Shown: piece after piece, positions 35,250 through 45,109 of the stretch
Numbering within the stretch: the stretch's first letter is position 1
Layout of the letters: each line of letters begins with the position of its first letter
NCBI RefSeq assembly: GCF_000218895.1
Contig: NC_015703.1
Location: 495,501-559,500, forward strand
DNA length: 64,000 nucleotides
Origin: Runella slithyformis DSM 19594
Lineage (GTDB): Bacteria; Bacteroidota; Bacteroidia; Cytophagales; Spirosomataceae
Reading direction: 5' to 3'
Translations under genes and position numbers: made by a program
Notes under the pieces: model-generated
Told to the model about the DNA's origin: nothing
Seen by the model: only the letters and a program-made list of their open reading frames with translations
The model's database searches: none

Positions 35250-36485
35250 CTACCATTCCACTTCCAACGCCACGGGAGCGCGGAAGGAGGTATTATAAGC
35301 AAATTCAAAAGTCTGATCAGGGGTCAGTTGCAGATTGGGAATACGTTGGGTCAGTTCTTCCAATACAATTTTAAATTCCAACTTTGCCAACGGCGCTCCC
35401 AGGCAATAGTGGATACCGCTGCCAAACGACAGGTGTTCTTTGGCGTTTTTACGTTCAATATCAAGGGTTTCACCATTTTCAAAAACGGCCTCATCACGAT
35501 TGCCCGAACCCATCAAAAGCAGGATATCAGCTCCTTTGGGAAACGTAAAACCGCCAATTGTTGCTTCTTCGGTGGCTTTGCGACGCCACGTAATCACGGA
35601 AGGATTGAACCGCAGGATCTCCTCAATCGCCCCGGGAATCAGGGAAGCATCGGCACAGAGTTTTTCCCAATTATGACGGTACTTCAGCAATTCCCGAATC
35701 CCGTTCCCCATCAGCGAGGTCGTGGTTTCGTGGCCGGCAAAAAGCTGATTATAGCACATCGCCGCAATCTCCCGGTCGCTGATCTCATAACCTTCCTGCT
35801 GCAAACGCACCAAATCGCTCGGAAAATCATCGCCGAGCTGCTGCTTACGGCGCGCCACCATTTCTTTGCAATAGTCCCAGTATTTAACGACCTGACGGGC
35901 GTGAAAAAGTTGCTCTTCTTCGCTTGTATCACTAAACGTAAGCATCATCCGACTGATGGCCCAGGCTTTTACCTGTGTCACTTCTTCTTTCGGAACCCCC
36001 AACAACATAAAGATTACGAAAGCCGGTAAATCATACACCAACTCTTTAACCAATTCGGCGTGTTTTTTATCCTGAAATTTTTCAATCATTTCAATCGCCA
36101 ACGCCCGGATATCCGGCTCCAGTTTTCGGAGACGCTTAGGCGTAAAGGCCATGGTTACGATGCGACGAATGCGGGTATGGTCGGGAGGAATGCGGCCTGA
36201 AAGGCCCGAAAGGCCCACAATACCGCCCTCCACCATGATTTGGCGTACGGCATCCGGCACCGGCTTGGGCGGTGTTTGGGCGTTTTCGGAAGTAAACACC
36301 TGCCAATTTCTGAATATCTCCTGAATATCGGCATAGCGGGATACCACATAATAGCCCAATTCCTCACTGTAAAAAACAGGTTCTTCTTCCCGGGCCTTTT
36401 TGTATACCGGAAAGGGGTCGGTTAAATCGAAAGGCTTAAATTCTTTGGATAATTGGGAATGATAGGGGCAAGCTGAAATATCCAT
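35250..36485 (-). CDS. Cytochrome P450 monooxygenase
   Basis: A 411-residue soluble bacterial P450. Heme ligand Cys361 sits in LSFGSGIHYCLGAPLAKLE; the I-helix oxygen-activation motif is LFAGHETTTSL; the K-helix contains EEILRFNPSV with the E-x-x-R pair. It has no membrane anchor. It hydroxylates or epoxidises a hydrophobic substrate using electrons from the ferredoxin and reductase genes at the other end of the cluster. It is the first enzyme gene after the MEDS/BTAD regulator. I cannot assign a CYP family or a substrate. Confidence 0.95.
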   Translation of the reverse strand: MDISACPYHSQLSKEFKPFDLTDPFPVYKKAREEEPVFYSEELGYYVVSRYADIQEIFRNWQVFTSENAQTPPKPVPDAVRQIMVEGGIVGLSGLSGRIPPDHTRIRRIVTMAFTPKRLRKLEPDIRALAIEMIEKFQDKKHAELVKELVYDLPAFVIFMLLGVPKEEVTQVKAWAISRMMLTFSDTSEEEQLFHARQVVKYWDYCKEMVARRKQQLGDDFPSDLVRLQQEGYEISDREIAAMCYNQLFAGHETTTSLMGNGIRELLKYRHNWEKLCADASLIPGAIEEILRFNPSVITWRRKATEEATIGGFTFPKGADILLLMGSGNRDEAVFENGETLDIERKNAKEHLSFGSGIHYCLGAPLAKLEFKIVLEELTQRIPNLQLTPDQTFEFAYNTSFRAPVALEVEW

Positions 36486-36581
36486 GACAGTGATTTGCGA
36501 TTAAGGGATGCTTTTGCCGAAATGATGAAACGAAGGTAAAAACCGATTCTTTGGTTTTTCTTTGGTTTTTATTGAAGTATT

Positions 36582-38069
36582 TCAATTTAATTTTGAAACA
36601 TTCAAATACAGACTCCGCATTGCCTCCGAGGGCATTCCCATGTTAAATTTTTTCAACGATTCGCAATACACTCGATACTGCCGATGAACGGCATCCATCC
36701 GCTTCACTGCCGCCAACGCTTTGATTTTTTCCAAATGGGCCATCTCCAAACAGGGGTCTTCGGTCAGGGCTTTGTCAGCGTATTTGATGGCTTCGTTGGG
36801 GTTTCCCAACTGCCGGTGCACCGATGCCAAACTGTACAACAGTTTATGATACATTTCGCGATACCAAAACCGTCGGCTCCAACACCAATCATTGTCGTTG
36901 TTTTCGACGTATTTGACGGGGATATCGCTGAACAGATCGCCTCGGTACAACCGCTCGGCCGATTCGTAGCAAATCAGCCCCTGTTCCAAATTATTGACTT
37001 TCAGCTCCTGACTGCCCTTAAAACATAACTCTTCAAACATGGGTAGGTCAATCCAACTGTCAAAAGGCAAGGCCAGATAATAATGCCCGTTTTGATACAC
37101 AATAAACGGAGAGTCTTTTTGGGAAGATTCCTGTCCGCTCAAGGCCACTCTCAAATAACGAATACAGTGGTAAAGTCGATTGAGGGTTTGCTGCGTGTCG
37201 GCTTCGTCTTTCCAGAGCAAGTCAGCCAGTTCTTCCAAGGTGGCCCCCTTTTCCCCTTTCAACAGCAAATACGCAAAAACGGCCTTTAGTTTCTTGGTAG
37301 CGCCGCCTTTTGAGCTCCAGTCAATCAACTCTCCGTTCTCCCGATATACCTTCAGTTCGCCTAAGCACCTCACTTTCCAACGCCCTTCGTCGGTTTGGGC
37401 TTTCAACGTCGAAATGGCACTTTGAACGGGATACGCCTTTTTTTCAAAGTCACCTGCCGGCAAAACAGCGCCGGGAAGGATTGCCGGCAGGGTTACTTCC
37501 GGAAAGATGCGCCCATACCACGCTTCAAACTGAAGCTTGGGGGTTATTTTTCGAAGTACGCTGGCGGGAAGGCAGTACGGATTAGGTTGCAGTTGGGAAT
37601 GGGCGTACAAAAAAGGATGCGCGTAAAGTCCCAACAGCAGATGTTCGTCGAGCAGCAGTTCCCGATTATAGAGGCAATAGATCGTCACGGGATAGCGCTT
37701 GGCCAATTGTTGGAGATCAACCAATATATCTCTTAAATATACCGAGCCCGAAGGGGTACGAATGGCCCAGGACATTTCAAGAAAAAGCACGGTACCTTGA
37801 AGGGCGGAGCCATTTTTCAGCTTTTCTTCCAAGACTTCCGCCACAGGGCGCGTCCTTATCACCTGCTCACGGAGTTTGAGTTCGGCGGAGGTCAATACCC
37901 ATCCGTTTTCTAAGTCCATTCCGTGGGTTCTTAAATTTTCTTTGACCGCCGAAACGGGTTTTTCATCGCACACATACAGCCAATGGGTTCCGGGCAAAAT
38001 CAGCGTTTTACAATATTCGTACAGCTCGCTGTGGGTAGCCAAAAACAATCCGACAAAATTACTTTCCAA
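36582..38069 (-). CDS. Transcription regulator: MEDS-like sensor, winged helix, BTAD domain
   Basis: A 495-residue regulator. Residues ~1-190 (LFLATHSELYEYCKTLILPG, WLYVCDEKP, VTIYCLYNRELLLDEHLL, LYAHPFLYAHSQ) resemble the MEDS sensory domain related to DcmR, which is proposed to sense hydrocarbon derivatives. Residues ~230-320 are a winged helix (VRCLGELKVYRENGELIDW, LKAVFAYLLLKGEKGATLEE). The C-terminal part is a TPR-like bacterial transcriptional activator (BTAD) domain (LYRGDLFSDIP, YREMYHKLLYSLASVHRQLG, ALTEDPCLEMAHLEKIKALA). The only usable start is a TTG at 38069, since a TAA precedes it in frame. It lies 96 bases ahead of the P450 gene, same strand, and probably controls the cluster. 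Confidence 0.75.
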   Translation of the reverse strand: MESNFVGLFLATHSELYEYCKTLILPGTHWLYVCDEKPVSAVKENLRTHGMDLENGWVLTSAELKLREQVIRTRPVAEVLEEKLKNGSALQGTVLFLEMSWAIRTPSGSVYLRDILVDLQQLAKRYPVTIYCLYNRELLLDEHLLLGLYAHPFLYAHSQLQPNPYCLPASVLRKITPKLQFEAWYGRIFPEVTLPAILPGAVLPAGDFEKKAYPVQSAISTLKAQTDEGRWKVRCLGELKVYRENGELIDWSSKGGATKKLKAVFAYLLLKGEKGATLEELADLLWKDEADTQQTLNRLYHCIRYLRVALSGQESSQKDSPFIVYQNGHYYLALPFDSWIDLPMFEELCFKGSQELKVNNLEQGLICYESAERLYRGDLFSDIPVKYVENNDNDWCWSRRFWYREMYHKLLYSLASVHRQLGNPNEAIKYADKALTEDPCLEMAHLEKIKALAAVKRMDAVHRQYRVYCESLKKFNMGMPSEAMRSLYLNVSKLN

Positions 38070-38102
38070 TTTTTTCTGCGTTTATACACATTAAAAGTAC
38101 AC

Positions 38103-38118
38103 GTATGGATATCCATAC
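38103..38118. promoter_or_regulatory. 16-bp palindrome upstream of the cluster regulator
   Basis: GTATGGATATCCATAC is a perfect palindrome 33 bases ahead of the regulator's TTG start. It is a candidate operator, for instance for autoregulation. Confidence 0.5.
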
Positions 38119-38327
38119 CGGAAAACCGGCTTCAAATATGAATGGATGCAGTAATTGCAGCCTTCATTACGGGCAACAAAGGCAGAAAAGAGAATGGTAC
38201 CGCAGAACGACTTCACAGCTTTATCCTGTCAGTCAGCAAGTTATGACAAGCTCATGCTGCAAAAGTCGCCGACCAATGACTTAAGCGCAATAAGCCGCAT
38301 TTTATGGATCGTTAGGCGGTATAGGTG

Positions 38328-40802
38328 TTAAAATTCCCGTTCCCCAAACTCGCTCGAAGGGAGTTTGGCTTTACGGTCGGTTTTGTTGAAATTATACGAA
38401 AGGTTAAGCAGGAAGATATTCCTTTCCTGTACGTAGTTGGTCGTTGTATAGAAATTGGAACCTCGGGTGGTAATGCGCTGTTCGTTTACCTTCATGGCCC
38501 CCAAGGCGGCATTTTGCCAAAGCATCGACACGCTGACCCGGTTTTTCCACAACGCCTTTTTCAGCGAAAAGTTAGGCTGGTAAAACCGGGAATCTTCGCC
38601 TTGGGCGGTATTGCGTGCCGACAGATACAAAACAGTGAACTGCGTGCTGAGCGAAGGGGTGATTTGATAGGTAAGGTTGGAGTTAATGGAATACACCCAC
38701 CCACGGCTGTTGACCGCCACTGTGTTATCAAACAGCGCACCGTTGATCTTTAACTGATAGAGGTTTCCGCCCAGAAAGAGTTTCAGTTTTTTCACAGGAG
38801 CCAACGTCAGGCCGAACTCCGACCCCATCAAACGCGCCTTGCCGGCATTGGTATAAATCCGGTTCAGAATGGTGTCGTTGTATACACTGTTGACCCGATT
38901 GACAATGTCCGTGATCTGTTGCCGATACACATTCCAATAAAACGCGCCTTTTTTGAAATCTTTGGTCACCCCTGCTTCATAGATACCGATAAACTCGGGG
39001 CGGATGTTGGGATCTCCCTGTTCAAGGGTTTCACTGTGTTCGCGTTCGGGATAGGGGTTTAATTCGTTGTTGGTGGAGCGTTGTACACGTCTACTGTAGG
39101 CGACCTTTATTTTCAACTCTTTGCCCAGGTCATAAAGCACATTGGCCGACGGAAATAGGTTGGAAAGTTTCAGTACATTGGGAGTAGAACTCCGGCTGTC
39201 GACAAATTCCCGAAGGGCATTTTCGTACCGTAACCCCGACGAAAACTCGATTTTTCTGTACCTGCCCGCGTATTGAGTATACCACCCGTGAATTTGATTT
39301 CGGACCGCCACTTGGGCCGAAAAAGCAGGATTAAGCATCAGAGGAGTATTGTTTCCGCTTTTCTCCCAATACGCAAATACCCCATCCTGCTGCTGCCGAC
39401 GGAACTGATAGCCCACCGAAAGCTTACCGATCCCGATCTGCTTTTCATAATCGGCTTTCAGACGCAGGGCTTTCAGGGGGTTATTGCCCGTATTGAGAGT
39501 GTATTGGAGCGTATCCCTGAAATTTTTTGGGTTCAAATTACGATTTTTGGTATACCCATCTACCGTAGCATCTTCATACAAGCCTGAAAAAGTGATCGTT
39601 GAAGCATTTTTAAATTTGTGTGTATAGTCGAGGTTATAGACCTTAAACGCCCCTGACTTCAGCACCAGATTGGCATTGAAATACTCCGCCCGGCCAACGA
39701 GCCGTTGGGTCAGTACGTTGGTTTTGGTATTGTTGTAATAAATATCTGCCGTACGGTATTGATCACGTTTGCCCCAATACAGTCCTGCCGAAATCTCGTC
39801 TGAGGGGGAGATCGTGTAGGTGGCCGAAGCGCGCAACCCATAGTTTTGGCGATTAAAACTCCGCTCACCGTCACTCGGAAACTGCGTTAACACGTTATTA
39901 AGCGTTGTGCTTACCTCTCCTTCTCTCCTGCCGGCAATGTCGTTTTTGAGGTAATTGACCGAAAATGCGGCGTCCCATTTTCCCTTTCGATAATTGATGG
40001 AAGCATCGGCCCCGTAGCGTTGAGGTTCGGTAGCGTTAGCGTATTCCCGGATACGGGGCAAACCGTACTGCACATTGGATGTGAGCGAAAAACCGTCATT
40101 GGTGCCTTTCTTCGTGACGATATTGATGATACCCGCTTTACCATCGGCGTCGTATTTGGCCGAAGGGGCCGTGATCATTTCGATCTTTTCAATGGTATTG
40201 GCGGGAATCTGCGCAAGAATCGTGGCAATGTCCACCTGCGTAGGTTTACCGTTGATAAGTATCAAAAATCCTTTGGAGCCTCTGACCGTGATCTCTCCCT
40301 CGGCATTGACCATCACCGACGGGATGTTTTTCAGCACATCGGTGGCGGTACCGCCTTTGGCTACTTCAAACTGTTCGGCCCGAAATACCTGTTTTTCGAG
40401 GGTGGTCACCACGTTGGGTTTTAGCCCTGTTACAGTTACGGTTTCCAAGTCCTGACTCACCGGCGACAGCACAATTGCCCCCAGGTCGAGGCGCTGACGT
40501 GCGTTGTCGTAACTGACTTCTACATACTTGGTTTTGTATCCTACGTACTCCACCCGAATCACGTATTTATCGTCTTTCAGTCCCACAAACTGAAAAGATC
40601 CTTTTTCATCGGCCACTTCTCCCTTGACTACGTTGCTTTTTGTCTTTGACTCTAAACGCAGCGCCGCAAACGCGAGCGGCTCGGCCGTGAGGGAATCAAC
40701 GAGCGTACCTTTGATAAAAGGGACGGTTTGAGAATACAACACCGGGCTCAGGAGCAGGCACACGCCTATACTGAAACATAATCTTTGTAAAAGAAGCATC
40801 AT
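38328..40802 (-). CDS. Outer-membrane beta-barrel/TonB-dependent receptor family protein
   Basis: An 824-residue outer-membrane protein. After a signal peptide (LLLSPVLYSQ) comes a carboxypeptidase-regulatory-like domain (IKGTLVDSLTAEPLAFAALR), then a plug-like domain with LKNIPSVMVNAEGEITVRGS, INGKPTQVDIATILAQIPA and PSAKYDADGKAGIINIVTKK, and a barrel. This layout is that of the OMP_b-brl_3 group rather than SusC, and no SusD partner is adjacent. Start at 40802 or 40799 (adjacent ATGs); an in-frame extension to 40862 lacks a sensible leader. It follows the GH78 gene in the same direction, but a terminator lies between them. Ligand unknown. Confidence 0.85.
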   Translation of the reverse strand: MMLLLQRLCFSIGVCLLLSPVLYSQTVPFIKGTLVDSLTAEPLAFAALRLESKTKSNVVKGEVADEKGSFQFVGLKDDKYVIRVEYVGYKTKYVEVSYDNARQRLDLGAIVLSPVSQDLETVTVTGLKPNVVTTLEKQVFRAEQFEVAKGGTATDVLKNIPSVMVNAEGEITVRGSKGFLILINGKPTQVDIATILAQIPANTIEKIEMITAPSAKYDADGKAGIINIVTKKGTNDGFSLTSNVQYGLPRIREYANATEPQRYGADASINYRKGKWDAAFSVNYLKNDIAGRREGEVSTTLNNVLTQFPSDGERSFNRQNYGLRASATYTISPSDEISAGLYWGKRDQYRTADIYYNNTKTNVLTQRLVGRAEYFNANLVLKSGAFKVYNLDYTHKFKNASTITFSGLYEDATVDGYTKNRNLNPKNFRDTLQYTLNTGNNPLKALRLKADYEKQIGIGKLSVGYQFRRQQQDGVFAYWEKSGNNTPLMLNPAFSAQVAVRNQIHGWYTQYAGRYRKIEFSSGLRYENALREFVDSRSSTPNVLKLSNLFPSANVLYDLGKELKIKVAYSRRVQRSTNNELNPYPEREHSETLEQGDPNIRPEFIGIYEAGVTKDFKKGAFYWNVYRQQITDIVNRVNSVYNDTILNRIYTNAGKARLMGSEFGLTLAPVKKLKLFLGGNLYQLKINGALFDNTVAVNSRGWVYSINSNLTYQITPSLSTQFTVLYLSARNTAQGEDSRFYQPNFSLKKALWKNRVSVSMLWQNAALGAMKVNEQRITTRGSNFYTTTNYVQERNIFLLNLSYNFNKTDRKAKLPSSEFGEREF

Positions 40803-40891
40803 AATGGAATGGATATCTTGAAAAAGCGGACAACACCGCAAAAATACTGATAAAGGGATCACTGCCTGTTAACCGTTTTCGAGGTAAAAAC

Positions 40892-40921
40892 CAAAAGCCT
40901 CTCGGTCGGGAGAGGCTTTTG
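40892..40921. terminator. Intrinsic terminator after the GH78 gene
   Basis: CAAAAGCCTCTC at 40892-40903 pairs perfectly with 40910-40921, loop six bases, with an A tract that becomes a T run on the minus strand. It lies 19 bases after the GH78 stop. Confidence 0.85.
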
Positions 40922-40939
40922 TGAAAGAGGCAGGACAGA

Positions 40940-43900
40940 TCAGTTTGTTATTTCAAACACATAACTTCCTGATTCCAAAGGAAGTACCACGTTTCCATTC
41001 TCCTGTTTCATGCCTTTCCATCGAACAATCGACTTGCCGCTTTCGCTGATTTGAGAAGCTGATTTTGCGGGCAAATACAGCGTTGCCGATGTATTGGGCG
41101 GTACGGTGGTTTTATACGTCCACTTGCCGTTTGCCCATTTCCATTCACCGGTGATTCTTCCGTACACCGAATCATAATACCCTTTGGCAAAGGTCATTAC
41201 CCTGTCCGGGTCAGGGGTTGGTTGTAAGATAAACTGCTTGAAAGCCACGTGTTCGGGGCTGCGCTGAATGCCCAGCGAATAATTGTACATCCACGAGGCT
41301 ACCGCTCCAAACGAATAGTGGTTGAAGGAGTTCATGCTGTTGTTGCCGCCGAAACCGTTTTCGACGGTGTACGAGTTCAGACGCTCCCAGATCGACGTCG
41401 CTCCGTTCACGACCGAGTACAGCCACGAAGGGTAATTCCGCTGCTGTAACAACCGGTAGGCCATGTCGTGGTTGCCGTTTTGAGAAAGCGCTTCGGAGAT
41501 GGAAGCCGTCCCGATAAATCCCGTCATCAGAGAATATTCGGGGCGCTCAATGCCGCCGTCGTCTTTGTTTTTGCGCTGAATGGCTTCGTTCAGGTACCTG
41601 ATGGCATACGGTTTATTTTCTTCGTTAAATACGTTCAATGCCAACGGTACGGCGTACGAAACCTGCGTATCGACCAACTCCCCTTTGTCCGATTTTTGTT
41701 CAGCCGGCTGTTGTCCGGGAGGGCCCATCCGGGCGGCTCTCACGCCTGATTTGATGGTTCTGTGCGTGGTTTTATCCACGTACACTTCGTTGAATTTCGC
41801 TTTTACGGTCTTGTATTGGGCCCTAAAACCGGCCGCCTCTTCGGTTTTACCCAGCGCAGTTGCCACTTTTGCCATGATTTCTAAATCGTACGCATAGTAG
41901 GCCATCCAAAGATGGGTATTGTCGTTTTTACCGTTTTCAGGACTCAGCCAGTCGCCCAACGGCCCTTCGTTCAGAATTCCCGTGTTCTTTTCCACTTTGG
42001 AGTCCAAAAACCGGACGTACTTCTTCATGGCGTCGTAGTGCTCTTTCAACAAAGGCAGGTCGCCGTATTGCTGATAGGTTTCCCACGCCACAATGATGCC
42101 CGCACTGCCCCAAAGGGTACCGCCAAAACCGCCGCCCATGGGAGCCACGTCGGTAAAGCGACCGCTTTCGGCCTGTACGTCACGCATGGCCAACAGGTGT
42201 CTTCTCAGAAACAGGTCGGCATCCGTGAGGTAGGTAGCGCTGCGCGAAAACACCGAAATATCGCCGCTCCAGCCCATGCGCTCGTTACGGGCGGGGGTAT
42301 CGGTCGGAATCGAAAGGAAATTGCTGCGCAACGACCACGTAATGTTTTGCCACAGTTTATTGACCAACTCATTGGAGGTTTCGTAATTGGACGAGAGACC
42401 CTTGATCGAACTGATGACCAACCCTTTGACCGAAGCCGCCGGAAGGGCTTGATCGATGCCCGTGATCTCTACGTAACGATACCCGTGAAAAGTGAAACGG
42501 GGTTGAATGGTTTCGTCGCCGCCTTTCAGAATGTAGGTATCCTGCGTGAGTGCCGCGCGGATGTTTTCCATCATGACCATCCCTTCATTCCCTTTGTAAT
42601 CCGGCAGGGCGGGGTATTTTACTTCGGCATAACGCAGGATAATCTCCTGCCCTTTTTTGCCGTTTTTGATCTGAATCTGCGGTATGCCCACCATGTTTTG
42701 CCCCATATCGTAGACAAACACCTTAGAACGCACCTCCTCCACACTGCGGGCCGTGAGGGTTTTGACGATGGTGGGGTTGTCGCCCATTTGCCCGATGAGT
42801 TTAAAATCATTGTATTCCATGGACGACTTTCGGCCCATCGCATCGGTAAAAGTGCCCTTAAATGCGGTCCCGTCCAACGGCACTTCCACCGCCGATTTCC
42901 AGCCGCTGTCGTTGTACGAAGCCAACGACCAATCTTTGATCAGGGCTTCTTTGGAAGCATCATACACTTCTCCCTGAAAAAAGCTGCCGTAGCGCACGGG
43001 GCCGTTGGTAAAGAGTTTCCACTCGGTCGGGTTGGACGTAATCATTTGCTGCGAGCCATCGGCATACGTAACGACCAGCTTGCTCAACAGCGATTGACGA
43101 TCCCCGAAAAAATTCCAGTTTTCACCGCTGAAGGTAATATTGCCACTCCACCAACCTTCGCTCAACCACGCGCCGAGGGCGTTTTGGGTGCCCTGCTTCA
43201 ACGAAGCCGTTACGTCGTAGGTTTGATACATGTGGTTTTTGTTGTACTGGGTCAGGCCCGGATTGAAGTAATCATTGCTCACGCGTTGGCCGTTGAGGTA
43301 CATCTCATAGATTCCCCGCGCCGTTACGTACAGACGGGCGCTTTTAATAGGTTTAGCCTGCGTAGCGAAAGTGGTGCGGAGCATGGGCGCGGCATTTTTG
43401 CCCGGATCCGCTAAGATCAGGGCATTGCCTTTGATGGTATACGCGCCATTTTCAACCGTCAAATCAGCCGATTTGAAAATACCTGTGTAAGACGATGAAT
43501 TCAGGTTTTCCGTAAATAACGCATTGGAGGGGAAACGGTAATTTTTGACGGTTACGTCCGAAAACCGGGCCGTTTGCCCATTGCCCACCCGAAAGCCGAT
43601 ATCGGCCAACATCGGAAAGCTGATGTAGTTATTGCCGCTGCCGACGGGATTCAGGTTGATACCCCGCGCGCCGAAGCCTCCCCCCGTTGCGGCACCCGTT
43701 GCTTTTTCTTTCAGTTTGTTATCATTTTCCCTTCCGTCAACGTACAGTTCAAACAATCCGAAATTGCAGTCGGCAAAGATTTTATGCTTTTCGTATTTAT
43801 TGGCGTTGTTGATGAGTTTCTGCGGAATCTCAAGGCTCTTGAAAGGGACATCCGCTTTGTCATTGGGCGTGTAGCCTACCCGATATATATGCAGTTTGGC

Positions 43901-44560
43901 CAATCCTTCGGGAGAATCATTTACGCCCGAAATATCCAGTTCAAAGGCGATATAACTTTGATTCCGCGTATTTTCCACCCCCATTAAATTCAACTCTTTC
44001 TTCATCAATCGCCTGTCATTTCCTCCAAACAGAAACGCGGCTTTGGTTGAGTTGGAAGCTTTATCCAATTGAAGGCCATATTCAAACTTAAACACCGACA
44101 AATAGTGCGAATAAAACACCATATCCTCCTCTCCTCCCCCAATCCATCGGGCACCCGACCAAGCCGAAACGCCAGGGTTCATCAGACCGGTTTCAAACCA
44201 GGAACTGCCCGATGCCATTGCGTTTGCATTGTCCCAAACGGTCACTTTCCACGTATAGCGCGTTGTGGCTTTCAGCGGTGTACCGGCATATTCAATACCG
44301 TTTGAGAGGTCGGAATCCACTTTTTCAGAATCCCAAACAACCTGATTCCCCGCATCTTTCACCACGATCCGGTAGGCTTTCTGAGCATACCCGCGTTTGG
44401 CGTCCGTGGCTTTCATTTGCCAACTGAACTGTGGAGTGGCAATATCCGTACCCAACGGTTTTTCCTGATGGTTCACTTTTAAATGTTCGATGACCACCCC
44501 GGCATGTACTTGCGTCAGGAAGGCCGTCAGGAACAGCGTTACAGCGATAATTTTTTTCAT
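40940..44560 (-). CDS. Large alpha-L-rhamnosidase, GH78 family, secreted
   Basis: A 1206-residue secreted enzyme that removes terminal alpha-L-rhamnose. After a signal peptide (TLFLTAFLTQVHA) comes a fibronectin-like N-terminal domain (VNHQEKPLGTDIATPQFSWQ), then an inserted beta-sandwich-like module at roughly 130-370, then Bac_rhamnosid domains (SARLYVTARGIYEMYLNGQR, YQTYDVTASL) and the (alpha/alpha)6 catalytic toroid. The catalytic region has NERMGWSGDISVFSRSATYL near 755-775, where the general acid lies, and WERLNSYTVENGFG further on. A beta-domain with FILQPTPDPD closes the protein. It is longer than usual for GH78 because of the inserted module. A terminator follows; the upstream gene is a phosphoesterase more than 760 bases away. 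Confidence 0.92.
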   Translation of the reverse strand: MKKIIAVTLFLTAFLTQVHAGVVIEHLKVNHQEKPLGTDIATPQFSWQMKATDAKRGYAQKAYRIVVKDAGNQVVWDSEKVDSDLSNGIEYAGTPLKATTRYTWKVTVWDNANAMASGSSWFETGLMNPGVSAWSGARWIGGGEEDMVFYSHYLSVFKFEYGLQLDKASNSTKAAFLFGGNDRRLMKKELNLMGVENTRNQSYIAFELDISGVNDSPEGLAKLHIYRVGYTPNDKADVPFKSLEIPQKLINNANKYEKHKIFADCNFGLFELYVDGRENDNKLKEKATGAATGGGFGARGINLNPVGSGNNYISFPMLADIGFRVGNGQTARFSDVTVKNYRFPSNALFTENLNSSSYTGIFKSADLTVENGAYTIKGNALILADPGKNAAPMLRTTFATQAKPIKSARLYVTARGIYEMYLNGQRVSNDYFNPGLTQYNKNHMYQTYDVTASLKQGTQNALGAWLSEGWWSGNITFSGENWNFFGDRQSLLSKLVVTYADGSQQMITSNPTEWKLFTNGPVRYGSFFQGEVYDASKEALIKDWSLASYNDSGWKSAVEVPLDGTAFKGTFTDAMGRKSSMEYNDFKLIGQMGDNPTIVKTLTARSVEEVRSKVFVYDMGQNMVGIPQIQIKNGKKGQEIILRYAEVKYPALPDYKGNEGMVMMENIRAALTQDTYILKGGDETIQPRFTFHGYRYVEITGIDQALPAASVKGLVISSIKGLSSNYETSNELVNKLWQNITWSLRSNFLSIPTDTPARNERMGWSGDISVFSRSATYLTDADLFLRRHLLAMRDVQAESGRFTDVAPMGGGFGGTLWGSAGIIVAWETYQQYGDLPLLKEHYDAMKKYVRFLDSKVEKNTGILNEGPLGDWLSPENGKNDNTHLWMAYYAYDLEIMAKVATALGKTEEAAGFRAQYKTVKAKFNEVYVDKTTHRTIKSGVRAARMGPPGQQPAEQKSDKGELVDTQVSYAVPLALNVFNEENKPYAIRYLNEAIQRKNKDDGGIERPEYSLMTGFIGTASISEALSQNGNHDMAYRLLQQRNYPSWLYSVVNGATSIWERLNSYTVENGFGGNNSMNSFNHYSFGAVASWMYNYSLGIQRSPEHVAFKQFILQPTPDPDRVMTFAKGYYDSVYGRITGEWKWANGKWTYKTTVPPNTSATLYLPAKSASQISESGKSIVRWKGMKQENGNVVLPLESGSYVFEITN

Positions 44561-45109
44561 AGGTTCAAGTAATTGCAGAAATAAGAGGTGATGTATCCCA
44601 AAGACGGGATATGTTCTTTTGTAAGTTCAAAAGAATACCAATTTTATGCTATGCCTATCCTGTACCGTCAGGCTATTGACTCAGAGTGAGACAATAAAAG
44701 AAGGGAGAAATTTCTTAAAGGAGATAGGTGCAGACATCAACCTCGGCAGGAGGAACCCAATAAGCTATTTTCGCCCTTGGCTCTGAAGTTAGTAAAAACA
44801 CCGCACGGCCCCGCAACTTCGGCAGAAAGCCAACCTTTAATCAGCCAGCCAATACAATCGGTTGGGATACCCTGCGGGAATTTTTTGAAAACTGCCTTTG
44901 ATCGCATCCCGGCCCAGTGGATGATAGACAACTACCTCAGTGGCACTGGAGTGCCACTGAGGTACAAAAGACAACTCATAAGACCTGAAATTCGGGATGA
45001 ACAATAAGGTTTACAAGCACCGTGCCCCAATTCGACAGTTGACTTTCAGGCCGTTGCATAGGTTCAGGTTAGTTTTGGTATGGCATTCCAAAGACTGTTC
45101 CGTTGTTCT
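44561..45109. other. Gene-poor stretch with a long hairpin
   Basis: Short open frames here on both strands have no recognisable features and overlap each other. The clearest structure is the hairpin at 44933-44964. The promoter of the GH78 gene should be at the left edge (44561-44700), but I could not fix its boxes. Confidence 0.5.
44933..44964. repeat. 15-bp stem hairpin, REP-like
   Basis: TACCTCAGTGGCACT at 44933-44947 pairs perfectly with 44950-44964, leaving a two-base GG loop. There is no T run, so it is not an ordinary terminator. Confidence 0.7.

Noticed and set aside
38070-38100. Out-of-frame ATG upstream of the MEDS/BTAD regulator
   Set aside because: It runs into a stop within a few codons; the TTG at 38069 is the only in-frame start before the conserved sensor region.
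44737-45007. Short frames on opposite strands, 64 and 76 residues
   Set aside because: They overlap each other, span the hairpin, and show no protein-like pattern beyond chance.
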